Below, piece after piece: positions 6,974-19,050 of a stretch of 64,000 bases of DNA (position 1 is the stretch's first letter; each line of letters opens with the position of its first letter). This DNA comes from Rhodococcus sp. ARC_M5. GTDB lineage: Bacteria > Actinomycetota > Actinomycetes > Mycobacteriales > Mycobacteriaceae. Location of the stretch: assembly GCF_022810405.1 (NCBI RefSeq), contig NZ_JALGQE010000001.1, positions 558,001 through 622,000 on the forward strand. Direction: 5' to 3'. Below the pieces are notes generated by a model. That model saw only the letters and a list, made by a program, of their open reading frames with translations. It made no database searches and was not told the DNA's origin. A program made the translations under genes and the position numbers.

Positions 6974-8169
6974 GCGCCCCGCGCAGAACGTACGACGTCC
7001 TCGTTGTCGGCGGCGGCAACGCAGGCATCAGCGCGGCCGCGCGATTGCTGAAGAAGGGCATCTCCGACGTCGCGGTCATCGAACCCAAGCAGGTGCACAC
7101 GTATCGCCCCCTGCTCTCGTACGTGGGTTCCGGGCAGGCGTCTTTGGCCGAGGCCGAGCGAACTCAGCGTTCGGTGATCCCGGCTGGATGCCGCTGGCTG
7201 GAGGATTCGGCGGTGGCGATCGACCCGGTGAATCGCGTGGTGCGATGTGCGTCGGGTTCGGACTACGGCTACCGCGATCTCGTACTCGGCCAGGGACTCG
7301 TCGTCGATACCGATGCGCTGCCCGGGGTGTGGGCTGCGCTCGCATTCCCCGGTGTCGCCAGCAATTACCTCGACCGAGCCGAACGCACCTGGCAGCTCGT
7401 GCGTGACCTACCTGCTCACAGCAGTGCTGTGTTCACCGTCCCTCGCCCGCCCGTCGGGTGCACCGGCACCACACTCAAGCCGTTGTTTCTCGCCGCGGAT
7501 CACTGGAGTCGTACCGGGCGTATGCCGGGAATCGACATCACGCTGGTGTTGGATCGGCATCGACTCCTGGGCGTGCCGGAACTCGACGCCATGGTCATCG
7601 CGCGGCTCCGCGAGCTCGGCGCGCGAATTCTGAACCGTACCGCGGTGACGGCACTGCACCCGGAGAGCAGGCACATCACGGTCACGGACCAGGACGGCAT
7701 CGACGAGCGTCTGAACTACGACATGCTGCACCTGGTACCGCCGTTCCGAGGTCCGACGTGGTTGGAGGAATCGAATCTGACCGGCTCTGCGCCGCACGGT
7801 GTGGTGGACATCGACGGACGAACTCTGCGCCATCGGGTGTACCCGAATGTCTGGGCCGCGGGTGACGGTGCAGCCATCGACACCGACTCCTCGGGTGGCG
7901 CACTGCGCAAACAGGTTTCGGTTCTCGTCGACAATCTGATCGCAGCTCGCAACGGGCAACCGTCGACGGAGTACGACGGCTACACCGTCGCCCCCATCGC
8001 AGTCGGCGCACACAAGTTGATCGCGGCCGAGTTCGACCGCACCGGGACCTTGACGCCATCGTTGCCGTCGTTTCTCGATTCACCGAAACCCAGGCGATCG
8101 GCCTGGGCGTTCGACCGATACGGCCTACCGTTGTCCTACTGGAACATGATTCTCGCCGGTCGTCTCTGA
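6970..8169 (+). CDS. FAD/NAD(P)-dependent oxidoreductase, sulfide:quinone reductase-like
   Basis: A 399-residue flavoprotein. The N-terminal dinucleotide motif GGGNAG lies at about 15-20, and a second FAD segment, NVWAAGDGAA, near residue 295. The block PRPPVGCTGTTLKPLF resembles the region of type II sulfide:quinone oxidoreductases that carries an active-site Cys. The second redox Cys expected near the C-terminal FAD motif is absent, so it may not turn over sulfide as a normal SQR. The start is GTG, coupled to the preceding STAS gene through GTGA. The 3' end overlaps the convergent glutaminase by 45 bases. Confidence 0.8.
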   Translation: MSAPRRTYDVLVVGGGNAGISAAARLLKKGISDVAVIEPKQVHTYRPLLSYVGSGQASLAEAERTQRSVIPAGCRWLEDSAVAIDPVNRVVRCASGSDYGYRDLVLGQGLVVDTDALPGVWAALAFPGVASNYLDRAERTWQLVRDLPAHSSAVFTVPRPPVGCTGTTLKPLFLAADHWSRTGRMPGIDITLVLDRHRLLGVPELDAMVIARLRELGARILNRTAVTALHPESRHITVTDQDGIDERLNYDMLHLVPPFRGPTWLEESNLTGSAPHGVVDIDGRTLRHRVYPNVWAAGDGAAIDTDSSGGALRKQVSVLVDNLIAARNGQPSTEYDGYTVAPIAVGAHKLIAAEFDRTGTLTPSLPSFLDSPKPRRSAWAFDRYGLPLSYWNMILAGRL

Positions 8170-9372
8170 CCGGTCGGGTGAATCCATGAATCCGTCGGGG
8201 TCCTCCACGGAAACTCGATGGCCGTCGTCCTCCAGTGCGTGGACCGCTTCGGTGAGGAGCCGTCGAGCCGCACCGTCGACGGCCCGAACCTCCTTGAAAT
8301 CAATTGCCACACTGCGATTTTCGGTAACTGCGGCCAGCAACCGCGATATGACGGCCTCCGCACCGGCGAACCGCAGATCTCCCTGCAGTTCCACGCTGGT
8401 CATGTCCTCGCTCTCGGTCACGCTCCTGATCGCCGATTCACCGCTGGGTGCCACGTGCATCATGTGCAGGCCCAGATCGCGCGAGAGTCGCTCGAACACC
8501 GCCACCCCGCGCACACTGTTGCCGTGCTCGTTCAGTCTCGGCGACAGAACGGCAATGCCCACCTGGCCCGGCAGCACGCCGATGATCGCGCCGGCCACCC
8601 CACTCTTGGCCGGGATACCCACGCTCGCAAGCCAGCTGCCGCTGCCGTCGTACATTCCGCAGGTCGCCATGACGGCGAGAACGTGGCGATCGACCTCCGG
8701 GTCGAGTATCTGCACACCCGTCTCGGGATTCTTGCCGCCGTTCGCCATCACCGCGGCGATCCTCGCCAAGTCGCTACAGGTCACGCTCACCGCGCACTGA
8801 CGCGCGTAGCCGTCGACGACATCGGCGGGCTCGGCGTCGAGGTGGCCGACCGACTTCAGCAGGTGTGCAATGGCAGTGTTCCGGTCATCGGATGCGAGTT
8901 CGGCCTCGTACACCGATTGGTCGATCGAGAGTTCGCGGTCGGCCATCGTGGACAGCAGAGCAGTCATACGCGCGGCGCGCTCCTCGCTCCCGCTGCCTCT
9001 GATCATCGAATGCACCGCCAGCGCACCGGCATTGATCAACGGGTTCCGCGGTCTTCCGGTTTCCGCTTCCAGGGAGATCTCGTTGAACGAGTCGCCCGAG
9101 GGTTCGACGTCGACGGCCTCGAGCACCGCCTCGATGCCGTTGTCCTCGATGGCCAGTGCATACGCGATCGCCTTCGCGATCGACTGGATCGAGAATTCGG
9201 TGTCGGTATCGCCCGCCTCGTGCAGCGATCCCGCGACGGTGGCGAGGGAGACTGCGAACGTATCGGGATCTGCCGAGGCCACTACCGGGTTGCCCTCGGT
9301 CACCGCCCCTCCGTCGAACCGTCGACAGTCCTCCAACACGGAAGCAAGGTACTCGGGAACAGGCGATCTCAT
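8125..9372 (-). CDS. glsA: Glutaminase A with C-terminal STAS domain
   Basis: A 415-residue protein. Residues 1-310 are a serine-dependent beta-lactamase-like glutaminase that converts L-glutamine to glutamate and ammonia. The S64-x-x-K67 catalytic pair, the NPLINAGAL block and the GxPAKSGVAG block are present. Residues about 325-395 form a STAS domain (VELQGDLRFAGAEAVI, then VAIDFKEVRAVDGAARRLL), as in several actinobacterial glutaminases. The STAS domain may mediate regulation or localisation. The start ATG at 9372 gives the expected N-terminus. Confidence 0.92.
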   Translation of the reverse strand: MRSPVPEYLASVLEDCRRFDGGAVTEGNPVVASADPDTFAVSLATVAGSLHEAGDTDTEFSIQSIAKAIAYALAIEDNGIEAVLEAVDVEPSGDSFNEISLEAETGRPRNPLINAGALAVHSMIRGSGSEERAARMTALLSTMADRELSIDQSVYEAELASDDRNTAIAHLLKSVGHLDAEPADVVDGYARQCAVSVTCSDLARIAAVMANGGKNPETGVQILDPEVDRHVLAVMATCGMYDGSGSWLASVGIPAKSGVAGAIIGVLPGQVGIAVLSPRLNEHGNSVRGVAVFERLSRDLGLHMMHVAPSGESAIRSVTESEDMTSVELQGDLRFAGAEAVISRLLAAVTENRSVAIDFKEVRAVDGAARRLLTEAVHALEDDGHRVSVEDPDGFMDSPDRSETTGENHVPVGQR

Positions 9373-9484
9373 GGGTCCACGCTAGTCCCCGCCGAGCAGG
9401 TCTTGACACCACAGCCGTACCGCCGTTTACACTCCTGGTTCCTCAACCGTTGTGGAGCCCCTCCCGCGAAGATCGGATCAACCA

Positions 9485-10483
9485 GTGCGATTACGACGCC
9501 TGATCGCTGCCGACTCGGCAGACCGTCTCGCCGTGTACGCGCCCGACACGAATTCATGGGTCGATCTCGACGCCGCGGTGTCGACGTTGGGTGCCGACGA
9601 GGCTCTGCGCCCACTCACCCGCACCGTGCTCGGGTTCCTCGACGCCGGTGAACGCGTGCGCGACGCGGCCACTGCCGTGGTGCAGCGCGCGGTCTCCGAA
9701 GGTGTCGCGGTGGTCGACCGACCGACACCGACGCTTCCCGTCGCCCCGGCGTCGCTCCGCTGCTTCCTCGGTTGGGAGGCGCACTGGGACCTGGCCGCGC
9801 ACAACCTGGTTCGCCGCAACCTTCCGAAAGCCGTCCCCTTCATCCGCGGATTCGAGACCGTCACTCGATCGACGTTTCCGGCACTCCGCCCGGGTCCGGG
9901 ATTCGACGACCACCCGGTCTACTACACCGGCAACCACCTCACCGTTGTCGCCGACGAAGCCGCCGTCGAGTGGCCGTCCTACAGCCGGGCGCTGGATTTC
10001 GAGCTGGAGTTCGGAGCCGTGGTGACCAGGCCCGTTCGCGACGTGTCCGCGCGCGAGGCCGCCGCTGCGATCGGCGGGTACGTGGTGTTCGACGACATCA
10101 GTGCTCGCGACACTCAATGGGAGGAGCAGCGCCGCACTCCGTTCGGACCGGTGGTCAAGACCAAGACCTTCGCCAGCTCCATGGGAGCCGATATCGTCAC
10201 CGCCGACGAGATCACGCCACGGCTGGACTCGTTGACGGCCACCGTCACGGTCGACGGCGAGCTGTGGTCGACGACCGGCACTGCAGGCATGCGGTACTCG
10301 ATCGGCGAATCACTCTCGTACGCGTGTCGCGGTGAAAACGTCTACCCCGGTGAGCTGTTGACGTCCGGCACGCTGCCGCGCGGATGCGGCCTCGAACTCG
10401 ACCGCTGGATCGCCCCGGGCGATCGCGTCGAACTGAGCATCGAAGGAATCGGCTCGGTCACCAATACGATCGGGACTCGCTGA
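9485..10483 (+). CDS. Fumarylacetoacetate hydrolase family protein
   Basis: A 332-residue enzyme of the FAH family, which hydrolyses C-C bonds or decarboxylates/isomerises 2-oxo acids with a divalent metal. The metal-ligand E-x-E appears in DFELEFGAVV and the Asp ligand in YVVFDDISARDTQ; the substrate-site SMGAD block follows. Full-length FAH-type architecture is present, with an N-terminal SH3-like part before the catalytic domain. The GTG at 9485 gives the usual RLRRL start; an upstream in-frame ATG at 9452 is possible. No pathway neighbour identifies the substrate. Confidence 0.82.
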   Translation: MRLRRLIAADSADRLAVYAPDTNSWVDLDAAVSTLGADEALRPLTRTVLGFLDAGERVRDAATAVVQRAVSEGVAVVDRPTPTLPVAPASLRCFLGWEAHWDLAAHNLVRRNLPKAVPFIRGFETVTRSTFPALRPGPGFDDHPVYYTGNHLTVVADEAAVEWPSYSRALDFELEFGAVVTRPVRDVSAREAAAAIGGYVVFDDISARDTQWEEQRRTPFGPVVKTKTFASSMGADIVTADEITPRLDSLTATVTVDGELWSTTGTAGMRYSIGESLSYACRGENVYPGELLTSGTLPRGCGLELDRWIAPGDRVELSIEGIGSVTNTIGTR

Positions 10484-10487
10484 CGAT

Positions 10488-10622
10488 TCAGCGCTCGAAG
10501 TCGGATTTGTCGGTAGAGGCATCCTGGAACATCTCCAGGAACGATCCGAACCCGGAGGCTCCCTTGCGCGATTCGTCCATGTTGTTGTCGACGGCTCCCG
10601 CCGCCCCCTCGTCGTGTGTCAT
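10488..10622 (-). CDS. Small hypothetical acidic protein
   Basis: A 44-residue open frame starting at an ATG with a weak AGG upstream. It is rich in Asp, Glu, Ser and Gly, has no membrane segment, and ends five bases from the stop of the FAH-family gene. I do not recognise a family. It sits between the FAH gene and the katG terminator, and an ATG further upstream (10673) would give 61 residues. Coding status is uncertain. Confidence 0.4.
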   Translation of the reverse strand: MTHDEGAAGAVDNNMDESRKGASGFGSFLEMFQDASTDKSDFER

Positions 10623-10707
10623 GTCTTGTAGCCTGCCGCTCGGAAATTGCAGCGAGCCTGGGACCGAGGACACGAATTGGCAACGAAAGATAACGGACCT
10701 ATAACGA

Positions 10708-10753
10708 CGAACTCGGAGCTACGGACGAGGATTCGTCCATAGCTCCGAGTTCG
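10708..10753 (-). terminator. katG terminator hairpin
   Basis: A 20-bp stem with one mismatch: 10708-10728 pairs with 10733-10753 across a 4-base loop. It begins 16 bases beyond the katG stop codon and is followed on the minus strand by a T-rich stretch. This is the end of the furA-katG transcript. Confidence 0.8.
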
Positions 10754-10768
10754 GTGGAGCAGTGAAGA

Positions 10769-13039
<2,271 letters not shown>

Positions 13040-13519
13040 TCACGAACTTCGGTGTGCTCGAGACCGGGGAGGGAACTGAACGGGAACTGCCGGCTGCTCG
13101 CGAGCAGCCGAACACTGTGCGCAGAAGCCCCAGTAGATGACTTCCGCCTCGTCGATCGTGAAACCGACGGAGTCCGATGCGGTGAGACACGGCGTCTCAC
13201 CCACCGCGCAATCCACGTCTGCGATCACGCCACAGGCGCGACACACAGCGTGGTGGTGGTTGTCGCCGACACGAGATTCGTACCGAGCAGGAGATCCTGC
13301 CGGTTCGATTCGCCGTACGAGGCGCGCCGTGCTCAACGCATTGAGAACGTCGTACACGGTTTGCCGAGACACCTCGGGCAGCACCGATCGCACGAGTCCG
13401 AGGATCGTGTCGGTGTCCGCATGAGGATTGGATCCGACGACCTCGAGCACCGCGACCCGGGGACGGGTCACGCGCATATCGGCGGCGCGTAACTGCTCCG
13501 CATACGGTGAGATCGGCAT
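13040..13519 (-). CDS. furA: FurA, Fur-family repressor of katG
   Basis: A 159-residue Fur-family regulator. The winged-helix is at about 10-80 (R-x-T-x-x-R and SRQTVYDVLNALS). The metal-binding half has H88-H90, the C93-x2-C96 pair and the C133-x2-C136 pair. In mycobacteria the orthologue represses itself and the co-transcribed katG until oxidised. The start is ATG at 13519, or the GTG immediately before it (13522). A good promoter ends seven bases upstream, so the message is probably leaderless, as described for mycobacterial furA. Confidence 0.93.
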   Translation of the reverse strand: MPISPYAEQLRAADMRVTRPRVAVLEVVGSNPHADTDTILGLVRSVLPEVSRQTVYDVLNALSTARLVRRIEPAGSPARYESRVGDNHHHAVCRACGVIADVDCAVGETPCLTASDSVGFTIDEAEVIYWGFCAQCSAAREQPAVPVQFPPRSRAHRSS

Positions 13520-13528
13520 CACAGCAAT

Positions 13529-13558
13529 ACTATCCTCCGCTTTTCTGGACAAAGTCAA
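13529..13558 (-). promoter_or_regulatory. furA-katG promoter
   Basis: On the minus strand TTGACT (13558-13553) is followed by 18 bases and GATAGT (13534-13529). The start site would fall at about 13522, on the furA initiation codon. The GGAGG at 13538-13534 would then lie upstream of the transcript and would not act as a ribosome site. The A/T-rich sequence around the -35 is where FurA would be expected to bind. Confidence 0.55.
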
Positions 13559-13676
13559 GTATGCAGCCGAACTCGTCGGATGTCGACCCCGACGTCGCAC
13601 AACAGCGTCGTCACGGGGCAAACACGACTCCCACTGTTCGCCCTCCCGTCGCTCCCTCGTGGGATTCGACCCGGCC

Positions 13677-14418
<742 letters not shown>

Positions 14419-14442
14419 GGTGTCTCCTCGAAAATTGTTGTG

Positions 14443-16596
14443 TCAGTGAGAAAAGCGGATGGAGGGCAGCACCGCGCGCAGCCACGCCGGCGACCACCAG
14501 GCACCGTGCCTGGTCAACCGCAAGAGGACAGGAAGCAGCACGAGTCGAACGAGGAACGCGTCGAGCAGTACAGCGACACCTAGGATGATGCCCATCTCCT
14601 TGGGTGGCAACGGATCGGACAGTGCGAACGTGAAGAACACTGCCACCATCACCGCTGCTGCGGCAAAGATGACGCGCCCCGAGTGGGCCAACCCGTCGAC
14701 CTGAGCAACCTTGAAGTCACCCGAGCGTTCGTAGTGTTCCTTGGCGGTGGCCAGCAGGAACACGGTGTAGTCCATGGCGATGGCGAAGATCATCGCGAAG
14801 AAGAACACCGGGCCCCAACCGTCGAGGAATCCCTGAGGCGTGAAGCCCAGCAGAGAGGATCCGTGACCGTCCTGGAAGATCAGCTTGGCGACGCCGAACG
14901 CCGCCGCGGTGGACAGCAGGCTCACCACGGTGCCGAGCAACGCGATGAGCGGAGCCTGAAGCGCCACCAGAAGCAGCACGAATCCGAGGACCAGGATGAT
15001 CCCGACGACTATCGGCAGATAGTCGTTCAAGGCCTGCTGCAGGTCCAGGTTCTCTGCCGGCGCTCCGCCGACGAGTGCCGAATCGGGCAGTGTCGATCGC
15101 AGATCGGCGAGAATGGAACCCATCGCTTCGTCGGACGGATCCACCGACGGAATTGCCTGCAGAAGTGCATATCCCGAATCGTCAGCGGCACTCTGCGGCG
15201 GCGTCACCATCGAGATCCCGTCGACCCCCGCAGCGACGGTTGCGGTCTCGACGGCATCCGCGTCGGGAACCACGACTTGCAACGCACCCGGTGCACCCGG
15301 CCCGAACTGGGCCTGCACGAGCGCGTAGCCCTGACGCACCGGTGCATCCTCGGGCACCACCGCGATCGACGGCATCGCCACCTTCAAGCCGAGCACCGGA
15401 AGCGCCAGGGCGATCAGAATTCCCACGGAGACGAGAGCGAACGGCCACGGGTGCTTGTGCAACAACTCGCCCCATGCCGCGAACTTCGGCGATCGATGCG
15501 CCTGACGCTTGGCATACGGCAACGAAGCTGCGTTGACCTTGGGGCCGAGCGCCCCCAGAGCGGCGGGCAGCAGTGTCATCGTCGCCAGCAACACGAAGGC
15601 GACGGCCAGCATGATCCCGACCGCCATGGTGCGCACTGCAGGTGCGGGGACGAGCAGCACAGCCGACAGACTCACCAGTACCGTCAGACCGGACAGCACA
15701 ACGGCTTTGCCGGCGGTGTCCATGGTTTCGGCGACGGCCGCCCGAGGGTCGGCGTTGCGCAACGCGTCGCGGAATCGAGCGACGATGAACAGCGCGTAGT
15801 CGATTCCCAGAGCGAGGGCGAACATCATCGCGAAGTTCATGGCCCACACCGAGATCGGCGTCACACCGTTGAGTAGAACGAGACCACCAGCGGACGCAAC
15901 GAGCCCGGCGACGGTGAGCAGCAGCGGCAACCCCGCGGCGACCAGTGACCCGAACGCAAGCACCATGATCGCCAATGTGACCGGCCACGAGAACAGTTCG
16001 GCTTGGATCATCGCATCGTGGTTCGCCTTGTTGAAGTCCGACCACAGGGCCGACGAACCGGTGGGATACACCTCGATTCCGTCACCCGAGAGCCCGGTCA
16101 ACCGCTCCTTCACATCGTCGACGGCTTTGACCATCTCGTCGGTGGTGCCGTTTGCCCCGGCGATGACGATGCCGGTTCGGCCGTCCGGGCTGATCGTCAT
16201 ACCCGGTTGCGGCGCAACGACGTCGCCGAATCTGGTGTCGCCGGTGAATACGTCGGACACGTCGGCAATCACATCCTGAACAGCGGGATCGGTGATGGGT
16301 GCCGAGTCGGAGTGGACGACCACCTGCACCGCTGCCGAGGAATTACCGCCGAAGTGCTGCTGGGCCAATTCCCGAACCTGTACGGATTCCGATCCGTTCG
16401 CCTGCCATCCCGCTCCGGCCAGCGACGAGAACACCGAGGGCGCAAACGAACCTAGGCCCACGAGCACGATGAGCCACACACCGAACACCCAACGTCGGTG
16501 AGTCACCATCGAGCCACCCGCGCGACCGAGCAAGCCCGGCCCGGCTACAGGTCGATCATCCGGTGGACGAAGAACTTCGGCATCACGCAGCGACAT
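14443..16596 (-). CDS. MMPL family (RND-type) transporter
   Basis: A 717-residue membrane transporter with two repeats, each of a large periplasmic loop plus a bundle of five or six helices. The first helix is at about 30-50 (HRRWVFGVWLIVLVGLG). The GIDYALFIVARFRD segment and its second-half counterpart AMDYTVFLLATAKEHYE carry the conserved acidic proton-relay residues. MMPL proteins export lipids, siderophores or small toxic molecules by proton antiport. The start at 16596 is supported by AGGAG five bases upstream. Palindromes of the CsoR/CstR type cover its promoter region. Confidence 0.92.
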   Translation of the reverse strand: MSLRDAEVLRPPDDRPVAGPGLLGRAGGSMVTHRRWVFGVWLIVLVGLGSFAPSVFSSLAGAGWQANGSESVQVRELAQQHFGGNSSAAVQVVVHSDSAPITDPAVQDVIADVSDVFTGDTRFGDVVAPQPGMTISPDGRTGIVIAGANGTTDEMVKAVDDVKERLTGLSGDGIEVYPTGSSALWSDFNKANHDAMIQAELFSWPVTLAIMVLAFGSLVAAGLPLLLTVAGLVASAGGLVLLNGVTPISVWAMNFAMMFALALGIDYALFIVARFRDALRNADPRAAVAETMDTAGKAVVLSGLTVLVSLSAVLLVPAPAVRTMAVGIMLAVAFVLLATMTLLPAALGALGPKVNAASLPYAKRQAHRSPKFAAWGELLHKHPWPFALVSVGILIALALPVLGLKVAMPSIAVVPEDAPVRQGYALVQAQFGPGAPGALQVVVPDADAVETATVAAGVDGISMVTPPQSAADDSGYALLQAIPSVDPSDEAMGSILADLRSTLPDSALVGGAPAENLDLQQALNDYLPIVVGIILVLGFVLLLVALQAPLIALLGTVVSLLSTAAAFGVAKLIFQDGHGSSLLGFTPQGFLDGWGPVFFFAMIFAIAMDYTVFLLATAKEHYERSGDFKVAQVDGLAHSGRVIFAAAAVMVAVFFTFALSDPLPPKEMGIILGVAVLLDAFLVRLVLLPVLLRLTRHGAWWSPAWLRAVLPSIRFSH

Positions 16597-16605
16597 TGTG
16601 CTCCT

Positions 16606-16621
16606 ATACGGGTGGGGGTAT
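16606..16621. promoter_or_regulatory. CsoR/CstR-type operator-like site 1 (MMPL promoter-proximal)
   Basis: ATACGGGTGGGGGTAT: ATAC/GTAT ends flank a G-run. It lies 10-25 bases upstream of the MMPL start codon and overlaps the ribosome-site region. It is a degenerate form of the sites below. Confidence 0.45.
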
Positions 16622-16672
16622 CGAACAGGGCAGACGAGACCCTCGAAACGAACGAACGTGCCCACCTTCGCA

Positions 16673-16690
16673 CATACCCAACGGGGTATG
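16673..16690. promoter_or_regulatory. Operator-like site 2: CATACCC-aacg-GGGTATG
   Basis: A perfect 7-bp inverted repeat with a 4-base spacer, of the CsoR/CstR type. It is about 80 bases upstream of the MMPL start and directly abuts site 3. Confidence 0.55.
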
Positions 16691-16726
16691 CAAGTACCCC
16701 TGGGGGTATCACCCCAGGGGTACTTG
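16691..16726. promoter_or_regulatory. Operator-like site 3: 15-bp inverted repeat with nested CCCC/GGGG palindromes
   Basis: CAAGTACCCCTGGGG (16691-16705) and its reverse complement (16712-16726) flank a 6-base loop. Each arm itself contains a CCCC-T-GGGG palindrome, so the element holds two tandem CsoR/CstR-like sites. It lies between the MarR stop (16763) and the MMPL start, so it could also act as the MarR-operon terminator, although no T-run follows on the minus strand. Confidence 0.55.
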
Positions 16727-16762
16727 TTTCAGAGCCGACGGACCGGTGTCGTCACCCGTCGA

Positions 16763-17227
16763 TCAGCGCCGACCGTTCCACTGCTTCTCGATGCCACGCA
16801 GCACCTCGAGCGTCCGAGCAGAATCGGCATCGACGGCCATCCTCGACCGAGCGCGCTCGAGCGCACGCTCGGCCCGCGCCACCGCGCGATGGCCCGAGTC
16901 GGTCGCTTCGACCATGTATTGCTGTCGATTTCGCGGATTGACGCTCCGCACCAGCAGTCCCGCCTCGACGAGACTGGCCGTCGTGGCGGTGATACTCGTC
17001 CGGTGCCGCACCAACTCCCGCGACAGCGCACTGTAGGACATCGGCCCTCGCCTGGACACCAGTTCCAGCACTTCGTACCTCGCCCAGCTCAGCCCCTGTG
17101 CGTCCAGCGCCTCCGCCAGACGAACCCGCGCGGCCGACGCCATGCGCAGCACCGTGGACACGATTTCGAGCTCGGTGGAATGCACCGGCGAGGTACCACC
17201 GTCGAACGATTCAGCGAGGGCAGTCAT
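16763..17227 (-). CDS. MarR-family regulator
   Basis: A 154-residue winged-helix regulator. The dimerisation helix is at about 18-45, and the DNA-binding part at 60-110 contains YSALSRELVRHRTSITATTASLVEAGLLVRS and the wing NPRNRQQYMVEATDSG. The gene is 12 bases downstream of the carboxylase alpha gene, so it belongs to the end of the acyl-CoA dehydrogenase/carboxylase operon. It may respond to an acyl-CoA or aromatic ligand. Its target is unknown. Confidence 0.87.
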   Translation of the reverse strand: MTALAESFDGGTSPVHSTELEIVSTVLRMASAARVRLAEALDAQGLSWARYEVLELVSRRGPMSYSALSRELVRHRTSITATTASLVEAGLLVRSVNPRNRQQYMVEATDSGHRAVARAERALERARSRMAVDADSARTLEVLRGIEKQWNGRR

Positions 17228-17239
17228 CGGAACACTCCC

Positions 17240-19036
17240 CTACTTGATCTCGGCGAGGACGGTGCCTTGGGTGATGGCGTCGCCTGCGGTGACGGTCAGG
17301 CCGGTGATGGTGCCTGCTTTGTGGGCGTTGACGGGGTTTTCCATTTTCATCGCTTCGAGGACGGCGACGAGGTCACCGGCGGCGACTTCCTGGCCTTCGG
17401 TGACGGCGACTTTGACCACGGTGCCCTGCATGGGTGCGGTGACCGAATCTCCGGATGCCGCGCCCGCTCCGGCACCGCCGCGGGTACGCGCTTTGGGTTT
17501 ACGGCGCACCGCACCGGCATTCCCGCCGTTGTTGCCGCCGAGGGTCAGTTCCCCGGGCAGGGAGACCTCGACGCGTCGGCCGCCGACCTCGACGACCACG
17601 GACTGACGGGGTAGGACCTCGTCGTCGTCGATCGGCTGTCCGGCGGTGAACGGGGGAACCTGGTTGTCCCATTCGGTTTCGATCCAGCGAGTGTGCACGT
17701 CGAAGGAGTCGCCGTCGCCGATGAACGCGGGATCGGAGACCACCGCGGCGTGGAACGGGATGACCGTCGCCAGGCCGTCGACGGTGAATTCGGCCAACGC
17801 CCGACGGGAGCGGGCGAGGGCTTCGTCGCGGGTGGCTCCGGTGACGATGAGTTTGGCGAGCATCGAATCGAACTGGCCCCCGATCACACTGCCGGATTCG
17901 ACACCGGAATCGACGCGCACACCCGGGCCGGAGGGGGCGGTGAAGGTGGTGACCGGTCCGGGGGCGGGCAGGAACCCGCGCCCGGCGTCTTCGCCGTTGA
18001 TCCGGAACTCGAACGAATGCCCGCGTGGTTCGGGATCTTCGGTGATGGACAGTTCCTCACCGTTGGCGATGCGGAACTGCTGCAGCACCAGGTCGATGCC
18101 GGAGGTTTCCTCGGTGACGGGGTGCTCGACCTGCAGGCGGGTGTTCACCTCCAGGAACGAGACGAGCCCGTCTTGGCCGACGAGGTATTCCACCGTGCCG
18201 GCACCGTAGTAGCCGGCTTCGAGGCAGATGGCTTTGGCGGAGGAGTGAATTTCTTTGCGTTGGGCGTCGGTGAGGAACGGGGCGGGGGCTTCCTCGACGA
18301 GTTTCTGGAAGCGGCGTTGCAAGGAGCAGTCGCGGGTACCGGCGACGATGACGTTGCCGTGTTGGTCGGCGATGACCTGGGCTTCGACGTGGCGTGGCTT
18401 GTCGAGGTAGCGTTCGACGAAGCATTCTCCACGCCCGAATGCGGCGACGGCTTCGCGGGTGGCCGAGTCGAACAGTTCGGGGATTTCCTCGCGGGTGCGG
18501 GCGACTTTCATGCCGCGTCCGCCGCCACCGAATGCGGCTTTGATCGCGATCGGGAGGCCGTGTTCGTCGACGAACGCCAAGATTTCGTCGGCGTCCTTGA
18601 CCGGTTCGGAGGTGCCGGGGACGGACGGTGCTTTGGCGCGGGCGGCGATGTGGCGGGCGGTGACCTTGTCGCCGAGGTCGCGGATGGACTGCGGGGACGG
18701 TCCGATCCAGATCAGTCCGGCGTCGATGACGGCCTGGGCGAAGTCGGCGTTCTCGGAGAGGAACCCGTAGCCGGGGTGGATGGCGTCGGCACCGGACTTG
18801 GCGGCGGCGTCGAGGATCTTGTCGATCACCAGATACGACTCCGCGGAGGTCTGCCCGCCGAGGGCGAAGGCTTCGTCGGCCAGGCGTACGAACGGGGCAT
18901 CGCCGTCGGGCTCGGCGTACACAGCGACACTGGCCAACCCGGCATCGGCGGCCGCCCGGATCACCCGCACCGCGATCTCACCACGATTGGCGACAAGAAC
19001 CTTGGAAATCTTCTTATGGGAGGTAGAGGTGGTCAT
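17240..19036 (-). CDS. Acyl-CoA carboxylase alpha subunit (biotin carboxylase + BCCP)
   Basis: A 598-residue AccA3-type subunit. Residues 10-460 form the biotin carboxylase with the ATP-grasp glycine loop (GGGGRGMK) and the [10 protein letters not shown] motif. A linker follows, then the biotin carrier domain with the biotinylated K564 in EAMKM. It carboxylates biotin with ATP and bicarbonate for transfer to an acyl-CoA by the beta subunit. The start is the ATG at 19036, with AAGGAC upstream. It lies 14 bases after the epsilon subunit gene. Confidence 0.94.
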   Translation of the reverse strand: MTTSTSHKKISKVLVANRGEIAVRVIRAAADAGLASVAVYAEPDGDAPFVRLADEAFALGGQTSAESYLVIDKILDAAAKSGADAIHPGYGFLSENADFAQAVIDAGLIWIGPSPQSIRDLGDKVTARHIAARAKAPSVPGTSEPVKDADEILAFVDEHGLPIAIKAAFGGGGRGMKVARTREEIPELFDSATREAVAAFGRGECFVERYLDKPRHVEAQVIADQHGNVIVAGTRDCSLQRRFQKLVEEAPAPFLTDAQRKEIHSSAKAICLEAGYYGAGTVEYLVGQDGLVSFLEVNTRLQVEHPVTEETSGIDLVLQQFRIANGEELSITEDPEPRGHSFEFRINGEDAGRGFLPAPGPVTTFTAPSGPGVRVDSGVESGSVIGGQFDSMLAKLIVTGATRDEALARSRRALAEFTVDGLATVIPFHAAVVSDPAFIGDGDSFDVHTRWIETEWDNQVPPFTAGQPIDDDEVLPRQSVVVEVGGRRVEVSLPGELTLGGNNGGNAGAVRRKPKARTRGGAGAGAASGDSVTAPMQGTVVKVAVTEGQEVAAGDLVAVLEAMKMENPVNAHKAGTITGLTVTAGDAITQGTVLAEIK

Positions 19037-19050
19037 ATGTGCGAAGTCCT

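Noticed and set aside
16691-16726. A simple rho-independent terminator only
   Set aside because: The stem is terminator-sized but lacks a T-run on the minus strand and contains CsoR/CstR-like cores, so it is better listed as an operator with a possible second role.
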